From Planctomycetota bacterium (GTDB taxonomy: Bacteria; Planctomycetota; UBA11346), in NCBI GenBank assembly GCA_028280785.1, contig JANQLF010000212.1, positions 1 through 64,000 of the forward strand: DNA of 64,000 nucleotides, in the 5' to 3' direction. A program made the position numbers and the translations under genes. This document shows positions 57,907 through 64,000 of this stretch, one piece after another. How positions within the stretch are numbered: position 1 is the first letter of the stretch; every line of letters begins with the position of its first letter. Below the pieces are notes generated by a model, which had not been told where the DNA came from, did no database searches, and was given only the letters and a program-made list of their open reading frames with translations.

Positions 57907-58000
57907 CTCGTTTTCACGTCGCATTCGCGGCATTTCATGGGAATCTCGCCACGCGAAATTATATCGCCAATTCATTTGCTCGATGTTCCACTGAGAACTC

Positions 58001-58249
58001 TCACTTATCTAAATTCTCGAGCCAATCCGCGAAATTTTCTAGCTGGATGAGATCATTATATTCTCGTGGAATTTTAACCATTCCACTTTTTGCCAAGACG
58101 ACGCAGTAACCGTTTACACCTTTTACTTTGAGCACTACATCACCCCAGATCTCGATTTTTTCAACGACAACTGGAATCTCACTTAAATCTACGCTCTTGT
58201 CTTCGCATTTGAAAATCGATCCCCCTTCATCGTCGGATAAGGTCCACAT
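58001..58249 (-). CDS. Small hypothetical protein
   Basis: 82 residues, acidic, alternating hydrophobic strands in the middle (VVVEKIEIWGDVVLKVKG) and an amphipathic C-terminal helix. It starts 21 nt after the GNAT stop on the same strand, so it is probably its operon partner. It is preferred over a frame on the opposite strand (57894-58109), which has a less protein-like composition. Confidence 0.5.
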   Translation of the reverse strand: MWTLSDDEGGSIFKCEDKSVDLSEIPVVVEKIEIWGDVVLKVKGVNGYCVVLAKSGMVKIPREYNDLIQLENFADWLENLDK

Positions 58250-58270
58250 GCTTCACCCAATAATTAAGCA

Positions 58271-58711
58271 TTATTGCACCTCCACTTTTACCGGGGCATC
58301 GCAGTGGTAGGTAAATAATTTTAAATCGGTGCGCTCTTCGCAGCCGACGTTGTGCCAGAATTTCTGTGCGTTGTGATTATCTGTCCACACCATCATGTGC
58401 GCTTTACCAAGTCCGAGCGGTTTTATTAATTCCATGCATTGTTCGAACAATTGTTTACCGAGACCTAAACGCCGCATTGATGTATCAACCCACATATGAT
58501 GTACATAGGCGCGACGTCCATCATGCCCACATAAAATAGTCCCGACTAATTTACCGTTGTGTTCGGCAACCAAACTCAATCCAGGATTACGGCGTAAATA
58601 CGCACTAATACCTTCCGGTGTGTCGCAGTCGTTTACACCAACACCTGGTGTATTTAACCAACACGCCATCATCGCATCGTAATCCGATTCGAGCATCGCT
58701 CTTATGTGCAT
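58271..58711 (-). CDS. GNAT-family N-acetyltransferase
   Basis: About 146 residues. MHIRAMLESDYDAMMACW opens a standard GNAT fold; the acetyl-CoA loop is in MRRLGLGKQLFEQ and the C-terminal WTDNHNAQKFWHNVGC is typical. The ATG at 58711 has AGGAG seven bases upstream; the ATG six codons earlier overlaps that site and is rejected. Substrate unknown, likely a small molecule or protein N-terminus. Confidence 0.87.
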   Translation of the reverse strand: MHIRAMLESDYDAMMACWLNTPGVGVNDCDTPEGISAYLRRNPGLSLVAEHNGKLVGTILCGHDGRRAYVHHMWVDTSMRRLGLGKQLFEQCMELIKPLGLGKAHMMVWTDNHNAQKFWHNVGCEERTDLKLFTYHCDAPVKVEVQ

Positions 58712-58737
58712 GATTGTACTCCTAAACATACTGCATG

Positions 58738-58766
58738 AAAAAAGCCACCTGAAAAACAGGTGGCTT
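58738..58766 (-). terminator. Rho-independent terminator
   Basis: On the minus strand the 10 bp stem AAGCCACCTG/CAGGTGGCTT with loop TTTTT is followed by T6. It insulates the GNAT gene from upstream minus-strand transcripts. Confidence 0.85.
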
Positions 58767-58794
58767 GCAAGGTTTTAATAAATGCCAATACAAA

Positions 58795-58881
58795 CTACCC
58801 GCTCAAGCCCTCCAGGCGGCGGTCACGTCGATCAGCACGGCGTCGTAGTTGTTGTAGCATGACGGGGCTTTTACTGCCCAT
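58795..58881 (-). CDS. Possible Arg-rich 28-residue peptide or small RNA
   Basis: A short frame beginning MGSKSPVMLQQLRRRADRRD and ending LEGLSG, with a local base composition much richer in G+C than its flanks. It ends 29 bp before a strong terminator. A weak promoter-like pair (TTGACG, 17 bp, TAAAAG) overlaps its start, in which case the internal ATG at 58860 or a non-coding RNA is more likely. The evidence is composition and the terminator only. Confidence 0.3.
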   Translation of the reverse strand: MGSKSPVMLQQLRRRADRRDRRLEGLSG

Positions 58882-58915
58882 ATCCCAATTCGTCAAGGAC
58901 AAACACTTAATTATC

Positions 58916-58968
58916 TCTCACGGAGACACAGAGGCACAGAGGCTGAAAAACTCTGTGCCTCCGTGAGA
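58916..58968. repeat. Inverted repeat of CACGGAG/GGCACAGAG type
   Basis: The right arm CTCTGTGCCTCCGTGAGA is the reverse complement of TCTCACGGAGGCACAGAG. The left side carries this with a seven-base insertion, giving TCTCACGGAG and GGCACAGAG separated by ACACAGA. It resembles small dispersed hairpin repeats. It lies just after the sulfatase stop. Confidence 0.6.
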
Positions 58969-58991
58969 ATCCTTATTTCCCAAACTTAAGG

Positions 58992-60503
58992 CTAATAAAT
59001 ACCAATGCGTTCTGGGAGTGGATCCGTTGTAAATGCCTGACGATGGGATAGTTGCAGTAATAAATCGCACTTAATCGCGGCATAATCCGGGTCGTCCCAC
59101 AGGTTATGATGTTCACCTGGATCCTTCACTAAATCGTAGAGCTCGCCCTCATTGGTCGAGTGCGCCACAATAATTTTATGCGTCTCAGTACGCAGCATAT
59201 TTAAATAAATTCGCTGACCCTTATGTGGATTACTGTTGTGATATTCACAATAAGCATTCTCGCGTACGTGCTCGGTATCCTTCGGATCTTCCAACACTTC
59301 ACGTAAGGAAATGCCCTGCATCGATCCTTCTTCACCAAGATCTAAATAATCATTTAAGGTCGGTGCTATATCGGTTAATTCGACCAAACCTTTCACTCGC
59401 TTACCTTGGGCTATATGCCCTGGCCAAGAGATAATTAACGGCACCCGCACACTACAATCATACAAGAACGGGCCCTTTGGAGATTTATTATGATCACCTA
59501 ATAATTCACCATGGTCGGAATGAAAAATAATTATCGTATTATCTTTTTGTCCGCTTGCTTCTAAGGCATCAAATAAACGTTTCATGTGATGATCAATGTG
59601 GTCACACATGGCCCAGTACGCAGCCACCATCATTTTCTTGTCATGATCGGACCATTCAACAACGCCATGTTCTTTCTGATGGTGTTGTGGCTTCTTCTCG
59701 TTCTCACCATCGACATAAGCCGGTAAGGGTATGTCGTCGAGTTTATTTAAATACGGCTCTAAAAAGCTTGGTTCTGGATCAAAATGTGGATGCGGGTCAA
59801 AAATATTTAAAGAAAATAACCACGGATAATGCATGTCTTTGTGGCGCTGCATAAAATTAATCGCCTGGTCAACTGCCCAGGTGGTTTGATGTAATTCATC
59901 GGGCATGCCGTTTACCACTGAGTTACAGTCACCGCGTTTGGGATACTGAATTTCACCACCACGTTCCTGCACCCATCTATTATAATCACTGCAGTATTGA
60001 TTTGATCCGCTGCCCGGTGCATGGTTCCAATAAAATTCAGCGTAACCATCATCTAAACGTTTTTCAGTTCCCCAGAAATAATAGTCATTTTTATAACGCC
60101 ACCAATCATCCTTAGTCTGGGTATTTTGAAAACGCATGTCGCAGGGACTCAAATGTAATTTTCCAGACAAACCACAAACATAACCACGTTCGGCTAACAT
60201 TTTTGGTAGAATGCGAATATCCGGTGGACAGAGCTGACCATTTTGACGCAAGCGATTGGTCGACGGATAGCGGCCGGTTAAAAAACTACCACGACTGGGT
60301 GTGCACAAAGAATTCTGGGCAAAGGCCTGTTCGAATAAGACACCTTCACTTGCCAGCTTATCGATTGTCGGTGTACGCACGAATGCATTGCCATAGCAAC
60401 CCAGCGTATCGCTGCGCTGCTGGTCGGTGCAGATCCACAGAATATTTGGCTTCTCTTCAAGTCCTTGCCACTGCTCTGGTATTTGTGAATTAGCTTCATT
60501 CAT
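58992..60503 (-). CDS. Type I (formylglycine-dependent) sulfatase
   Basis: 503 residues. The metal Asp pair begins ICTDQQRSD, the signature is CTPSRGSFLTGR (Cys67 is the residue converted to formylglycine), and FHSDHGELLGD and SVRVPLIISWPG complete the arylsulfatase fold. No signal peptide is seen, so it acts in the cytoplasm or is exported by another route. It diverges from an IclR regulator. A true formylglycine-generating enzyme is needed; neither SUMF1-domain protein in this window has the full Cys pair, so it should be encoded elsewhere. Confidence 0.92.
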   Translation of the reverse strand: MNEANSQIPEQWQGLEEKPNILWICTDQQRSDTLGCYGNAFVRTPTIDKLASEGVLFEQAFAQNSLCTPSRGSFLTGRYPSTNRLRQNGQLCPPDIRILPKMLAERGYVCGLSGKLHLSPCDMRFQNTQTKDDWWRYKNDYYFWGTEKRLDDGYAEFYWNHAPGSGSNQYCSDYNRWVQERGGEIQYPKRGDCNSVVNGMPDELHQTTWAVDQAINFMQRHKDMHYPWLFSLNIFDPHPHFDPEPSFLEPYLNKLDDIPLPAYVDGENEKKPQHHQKEHGVVEWSDHDKKMMVAAYWAMCDHIDHHMKRLFDALEASGQKDNTIIIFHSDHGELLGDHNKSPKGPFLYDCSVRVPLIISWPGHIAQGKRVKGLVELTDIAPTLNDYLDLGEEGSMQGISLREVLEDPKDTEHVRENAYCEYHNSNPHKGQRIYLNMLRTETHKIIVAHSTNEGELYDLVKDPGEHHNLWDDPDYAAIKCDLLLQLSHRQAFTTDPLPERIGIY

Positions 60504-60553
60504 AGCCGGCTCCTCAAAGCTCAGTCTACAGACTTTATCTTGAATTCTACATT

Positions 60554-60580
60554 TTTGTAACTAAGTTTCATATTTGTAAC
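60554..60580. promoter_or_regulatory. Direct repeat TTTGTAAC upstream of IclR gene
   Basis: Two copies of TTTGTAAC (60554-60561 and 60573-60580), start to start 19 bp, the second abutting the ATG. They lie in the 77 bp divergent region shared with the sulfatase and are a candidate IclR-family operator. Confidence 0.45.
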
Positions 60581-61300
60581 ATGTCAGTTCCAGCAGCCCT
60601 CAGCCGTGGACTCCAAGTCCTTCAATTACTCGCCAATTCGCCATCTGCCTTGAGCTTTAGTCAGATTGCAGAAGCACTTGAAACGTCGAATGCCTCGACC
60701 ATGCGTCTGCTTCAGGGCCTCTGTGAGCTTGGCTACGTCGATAAACTTCCAGATAACCAAGGTTACCGCAGCGATGCCAAAGTTGCGAGCCTCAGCGGCA
60801 CGCAAAGCCTCCGCAGTCGCTTTCAAGAAGCCGCACAGTGCTTCCTCGGCAGTCTTGTCGAACGCACAGGCAATACAGCCATCAGTATCTACTGGTCGGG
60901 ACAGTTCATGGTCTGCCTTGATCGCGTTATGCATGAGGACGCCTCACCATTACAAGAGCCGGGGCACGTTGTCAGCACGCTCCATGTCGCGCCCTGGGGT
61001 TGGTTATTCAAAGACATCGCCTGGTGGGAAAAACAGCATCTCAAAATAAGCAATGAAAAAGGCTACAAACTCAGCAAGCGTGAAATCATTGACAATCTCA
61101 AACAATTACCTGAACGCGGCTTTACTTATCTACCTGGCCCTGAACGCCGACGCCTCGCAGCACCGGTCTACCATAATCAGGAAATTATCGGCGCTTTGTG
61201 CTTAGGTGGCAATATATTCACCCTACCCGACGACGAAATATTTCACTACGGCAACCTACTCGCGCGTAGTGCTGAGGCGTGCAGCGATTTAGTTAAATAA
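60581..61300 (+). CDS. IclR-family transcriptional regulator
   Basis: 239 residues. The winged helix-turn-helix (about 1-65: GLQVLQLLANSPSALSFSQIAE and STMRLLQGLCELGYV) is followed by an IclR-type effector-binding domain (about 80-237). No Shine-Dalgarno is present; the ATG follows the TTTGTAAC repeat directly. It is probably the regulator of the divergent sulfatase, responding to a sugar or aromatic acid as is usual for the family. The stop is one base from that of the convergent lipoprotein gene. Confidence 0.85.
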   Translation: MSVPAALSRGLQVLQLLANSPSALSFSQIAEALETSNASTMRLLQGLCELGYVDKLPDNQGYRSDAKVASLSGTQSLRSRFQEAAQCFLGSLVERTGNTAISIYWSGQFMVCLDRVMHEDASPLQEPGHVVSTLHVAPWGWLFKDIAWWEKQHLKISNEKGYKLSKREIIDNLKQLPERGFTYLPGPERRRLAAPVYHNQEIIGALCLGGNIFTLPDDEIFHYGNLLARSAEACSDLVK

Positions 61301-61301
61301 A

Positions 61302-61682
61302 TTAAAGTTTGGTAACCGAAATAGGGTCAGGCGCTACATGAATCGTAAAAGCATGACCAGCTTTCACATAAACCGGAACAGTGGTAAAACTCGCATCCGT
61401 CCAAATAAAAATAAGCTCAATAGTTTCACCCTGCTCTTGCGGCTTTATTTGAATAATTCCAGAATTATAGCCCAAAATATTCCCCGTTCCTGAATCGATC
61501 CGACCAGTCCACACATAATTCAAATTTTCAGAATGCGTATTAACGACGGTTACTTCGGCACGCGTAGGCTCTTTCTCTCCGACAAAATTCTCCACATGCC
61601 CTTCGATGTCAGTCACATCACTGATACCACAGGAACTCAATCCAAGTGCACATACACATACTATGCTCAATAAGAATTTCAT
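61302..61682 (-). CDS. Small lipoprotein
   Basis: 126 residues with a lipobox (LGLSSCGIS, lipidated Cys at about 18). The mature part is a beta-rich domain with an FxxAR/N-type pattern (EVTVVNTHSENLNYVWTGRI), possibly a transthyretin-like or FxLYD-like fold. No function is known. Confidence 0.7.
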   Translation of the reverse strand: MKFLLSIVCVCALGLSSCGISDVTDIEGHVENFVGEKEPTRAEVTVVNTHSENLNYVWTGRIDSGTGNILGYNSGIIQIKPQEQGETIELIFIWTDASFTTVPVYVKAGHAFTIHVAPDPISVTKL

Positions 61683-61805
61683 AATCGACCCAGTGCAGGC
61701 TGGCAGTGACTATATGGCTGTGCTGGTCAACAACAATCGCCAAAGACCGAGTAATCTACGTTGCACTTGAGCTGTACTTCAGAATACTTCTGAGCAGGAA
61801 TCCCT

Positions 61806-62375
61806 ATGAGCAGCCCTGAAGATCATAATAACGATGAAGCGACTACACTGGATCAAAGCAAAAAGCCCTCTGGACCGCCAGCACCAGTAGGCCTTATTTT
61901 ATTCGCTTGTCTGTGCATCAATGTCTGTGCCATTTCGATCTTTAATAACACCGTTGCTAGTTGGTGGACATATGCCGTAGTACCACTGGCTTATCTTGCG
62001 CTCGCCATACCAATTATTGGAGCCATCGTCATTAGCAAACGAGCATTCCAGGCCGAACAAATTAAATATTGGGCCTTATACCTACATAGACCGGTGCTCG
62101 CCTATTGTTTAATTTTTGGATTCTTACCTTATTGGATTAATTCATTGAGTCTTTCAGACACTAAAGAGATAACTGTTGAAGCCACTGATGTGTATGAAGT
62201 CACAACCACCTATGAAAGTGGTGGTCAAAGTGTTTCTTATGACATCTATTTTGATTACAACGGACAGTCCTTTGATTTTTCACAGAAGAATGCTCACGCC
62301 GACAGTGTTATCAGCATTCATGTAGCTACAGGATGCTTTGGCTGGGAATACATTCAGGATATGAAAGCCAAATAA
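61806..62375 (+). CDS. Membrane protein with three helices and C-terminal DUF3592-like domain
   Basis: 189 residues. A Pro-rich cytoplasmic start is followed by three hydrophobic helices (about 27-45, 53-75, 95-115) and a beta-rich tail (EVTTTYESGGQSVSYDIYFDY) reminiscent of DUF3592. CAGGAA precedes the ATG. It ends at a bidirectional terminator. Confidence 0.65.
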   Translation: MSSPEDHNNDEATTLDQSKKPSGPPAPVGLILFACLCINVCAISIFNNTVASWWTYAVVPLAYLALAIPIIGAIVISKRAFQAEQIKYWALYLHRPVLAYCLIFGFLPYWINSLSLSDTKEITVEATDVYEVTTTYESGGQSVSYDIYFDYNGQSFDFSQKNAHADSVISIHVATGCFGWEYIQDMKAK

Positions 62376-62376
62376 A

Positions 62377-62405
62377 AACGCAGCTTTGAAACTCAAAGCT
62401 GCGTT
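62377..62405. terminator. Bidirectional terminator
   Basis: Perfect 13 bp arms AACGCAGCTTTGA/TCAAAGCTGCGTT with loop AAC, between convergent genes. The minus strand continues TTTTTATTT. Confidence 0.8.
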
Positions 62406-62426
62406 AGAAATTTTCATCTTTTTTAA

Positions 62427-63356
62427 TTACTTGCTCAGCATCACGCTTTCATACCACGTCACGTAGTCGTAATGATGCGCTTTAAAATCGCTCAGGGTCG
62501 TTTTTAACAAACATAAATAATTACCCTTAGGTCCAACACCATATGCACCGAATACAACATGGTCGCCTTCATGGGCATATACCGTTGCATACCATTCCCA
62601 GCCTTTTGAATTTTCACCCTTATCGATAACTTTCCAATTTACCGCTTTCGATCCAGTAATTTTTAAACCATAAGCCTCCATATCCTTTGCCGATACTGCC
62701 TCACCTAATTTACATAAGGCATAAAATTTAATCTTATCTTTAGTAACCTGCAACTCCCCCCAGCCACTATCGTTTTCTTTAGTTGTTATTTTTGAGTCTG
62801 CAGGCATGAGCATTTTAAATCCATAATCTGCATCGCTATAAAGTTTCCATGCATTTTTCGGGGGATTCAATAATTCGACGCTGGCATACCACGCATTATA
62901 ATCAGCAGTATGCGCATCATAATCTTGTTTTGTGGTTTTTAATAAACACATGTAACTACCCATGGGTCCAACACCATAACCTCCTGCGACTGCAACATCA
63001 CCATGCACCGCCAGTACTGTTACATACCACTTCCAACCTTTTTTATTTTCTCCTTTGTCGATGACTTTCCACTTATCACTGGGAACACCCGTTAACTTGC
63101 TGCCATAGGCTTCAATTTCACTTGCTTTAACTGGATTACCCAAGCGAGCTAACCCATAAAATTTTACCCCTTGATAATCTGCGCTTAATTCTGCCCAACG
63201 TCCATTATCTTTCTCTGCAAACTTTGTTCCTTCCGGAACCAGCATTTTAAAGCCATACTCTTTTGAAATATAATTAGCCCAACCTTCCTCTGCTTGTAGC
63301 TGGTTTAAGACAAACAGCATACACATCACGAGAGCTAGGTGAAAAATAGAACGCAT
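62427..63356 (-). CDS. Exported protein made of two tandem homologous domains
   Basis: 309 residues. A signal peptide (cleaved after QLQA, about residue 22) precedes two copies of a roughly 135-residue unit (about 25-165 and 168-309). Each has YGFKML(V/M)P, KFY(G/A)L..LG, DKGEN.KGW.WY.TV and YGVGP.G.Y.CLLKTT. The unit resembles a small alpha/beta stress-type fold, but no family is assigned. GGAG lies eight bases before the ATG. Confidence 0.7.
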   Translation of the reverse strand: MRSIFHLALVMCMLFVLNQLQAEEGWANYISKEYGFKMLVPEGTKFAEKDNGRWAELSADYQGVKFYGLARLGNPVKASEIEAYGSKLTGVPSDKWKVIDKGENKKGWKWYVTVLAVHGDVAVAGGYGVGPMGSYMCLLKTTKQDYDAHTADYNAWYASVELLNPPKNAWKLYSDADYGFKMLMPADSKITTKENDSGWGELQVTKDKIKFYALCKLGEAVSAKDMEAYGLKITGSKAVNWKVIDKGENSKGWEWYATVYAHEGDHVVFGAYGVGPKGNYLCLLKTTLSDFKAHHYDYVTWYESVMLSK

Positions 63357-63458
63357 GATTAATTCTCCATCATTTTAGTTGTAGTGAGACCGAACATACT
63401 AGAGAGACAATAATTGACTGCAATATTGGCCCCATAATTCAATCTTTGAAAAATTGTT

Positions 63459-64000
63459 TCAAGTGATGCGTTGTGGAATTTGCTCAAACAACGCATCTGT
63501 CATTAAAGGTGAGCGCAAGTGAACAAAAATGAGATTTTGTTGCCTTACTTCTTGCTTCAGTTTTAAATAGCGCCTGCGATTGCGAAAATATGTTCGCAAT
63601 GTCCACAACAGAATTGAATCTCGAGAAAACATCAATCTGAATGATTCTTTATTACCCGTGCCGGGCCACAATTCACTTCCATCCCAAGCTCGTTGACATG
63701 CTCGGCGAATTGCCTGCAGGCATGTCCGCACAAAAGAATAATCAACCCACACAATGATACCAACTCGCTGCCATTTTATTGGATTCATGCGTGTATAATT
63801 CCCATCCAATACCCATGCTTCTTCAGCAAGTTGTTCACCAAGCACCCGAGTAAATTCTTCATCATCAATGTGCTGCCAATTCGCTCGCCAAAACAGCGCA
63901 TCCATTTCAATATAGGGGATGCTTAAACTATTTGCGAGTCGCCGTGCACAGGTCGATTTTCCACTGCCACTGGTGCCGATTACATTGATACGCTTAATTT
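63459..64000 (-). CDS. P-loop kinase, topology-modulation/shikimate-kinase-like (N-terminus cut by window)
   Basis: About 180 residues are visible, open to the window end. IKRINVIGTSGSGKST is a complete Walker A motif close to the true N-terminus, so only a few residues are missing. SIPYIEMDALFWRANW and EEAWVLDGNYTRM match DNA-topology-modulation FlaR-like AAA_18/adenylate-kinase-related proteins. The C-terminal half is Arg-rich. An ATG inside the frame at 63905 would remove the Walker motif and is rejected as the start. Confidence 0.8.
   Translation of the reverse strand, partial: IKRINVIGTSGSGKSTCARRLANSLSIPYIEMDALFWRANWQHIDDEEFTRVLGEQLAEEAWVLDGNYTRMNPIKWQRVGIIVWVDYSFVRTCLQAIRRACQRAWDGSELWPGTGNKESFRLMFSRDSILLWTLRTYFRNRRRYLKLKQEVRQQNLIFVHLRSPLMTDALFEQIPQRIT

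Noticed and set aside
57894-58109. 71-codon plus-strand frame after tandem copy 3
   Set aside because: It overlaps the more protein-like minus-strand gene at 58001-58249 and has an odd Ser/Phe-rich composition.
1-64000. CRISPR arrays, insertion sequences and prophage genes
   Set aside because: I looked for regularly spaced repeats, transposase or integrase motifs and phage structural proteins and saw none.

Overview
The window looks like the chromosome of an AT-rich, Gram-negative member of the PVC group, most likely Lentisphaerota or Verrucomicrobiota. The grounds are many exported carbohydrate-active and sulfatase-type proteins, large pseudopilin cassettes, a Ser/Thr kinase carrying a lectin-like domain, and GntR/LacI-type regulators. 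This placement is inferred from gene content; there is no rRNA here to confirm it.

Region 1 (1-36 kb) is the unusual part. It holds two paralogous minus-strand operons (12.3 to 3.4 kb and 33.3 to 25.0 kb). Both have the type II secretion pseudopilin order G-H-I-J-K followed by a secreted SUMF1-domain protein, but the proteins are two to three times the usual size and no secretion ATPase, inner-membrane platform or secretin gene is present. Cassette 1 continues into a zinc-ribbon membrane protein and a membrane-anchored pseudokinase that has lost its catalytic residues. An intact paralogous kinase is encoded across the divergent promoter. Two near-identical GntR/LacI-type regulators, a set of glycoside-hydrolase-like and SGNH-type proteins, and a third regulator lie between and beside the cassettes. 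The perfect palindrome TGGTATATACCA occurs at three promoters in this region (12.6, 19.8 and 23.9 kb), which suggests one regulon. The third regulator has a different recognition helix and a different palindrome, CTGATATATATCAG. The working picture is a polysaccharide- or sugar-responsive programme coupling glycan-degrading enzymes to a cell-surface pseudopilus-like assembly, possibly gated by a kinase/pseudokinase pair.

Region 2 (36-48 kb) encodes an LtaS/sulfatase-fold membrane enzyme, small exported proteins, a palindrome-rich non-coding block, and a phosphorelay operon: a three-CHASE3, three-receiver hybrid histidine kinase, CheR, CheB and a second hybrid kinase. There is an approximately 0.8 kb gene-free stretch before tRNA-Ser(UGA).

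Region 3 (48.6-64 kb) holds a nucleoside-monophosphate-kinase-like protein, a stand-alone receiver, a Rieske protein with a large unknown C-terminal region, a SpoIIE/PP2C phosphatase, a GNAT-fold acyltransferase-like protein, and three tandem copies of a small acidic protein whose C-terminal half resembles ribosomal L7/L12 CTD. After these come a GNAT acetyltransferase, a type I sulfatase divergent from an IclR regulator, a lipoprotein, membrane and exported proteins, and a P-loop kinase cut by the window end. Many start codons were moved from the longest reading frame to the ATG that fits a Shine-Dalgarno sequence or overlaps the preceding stop.
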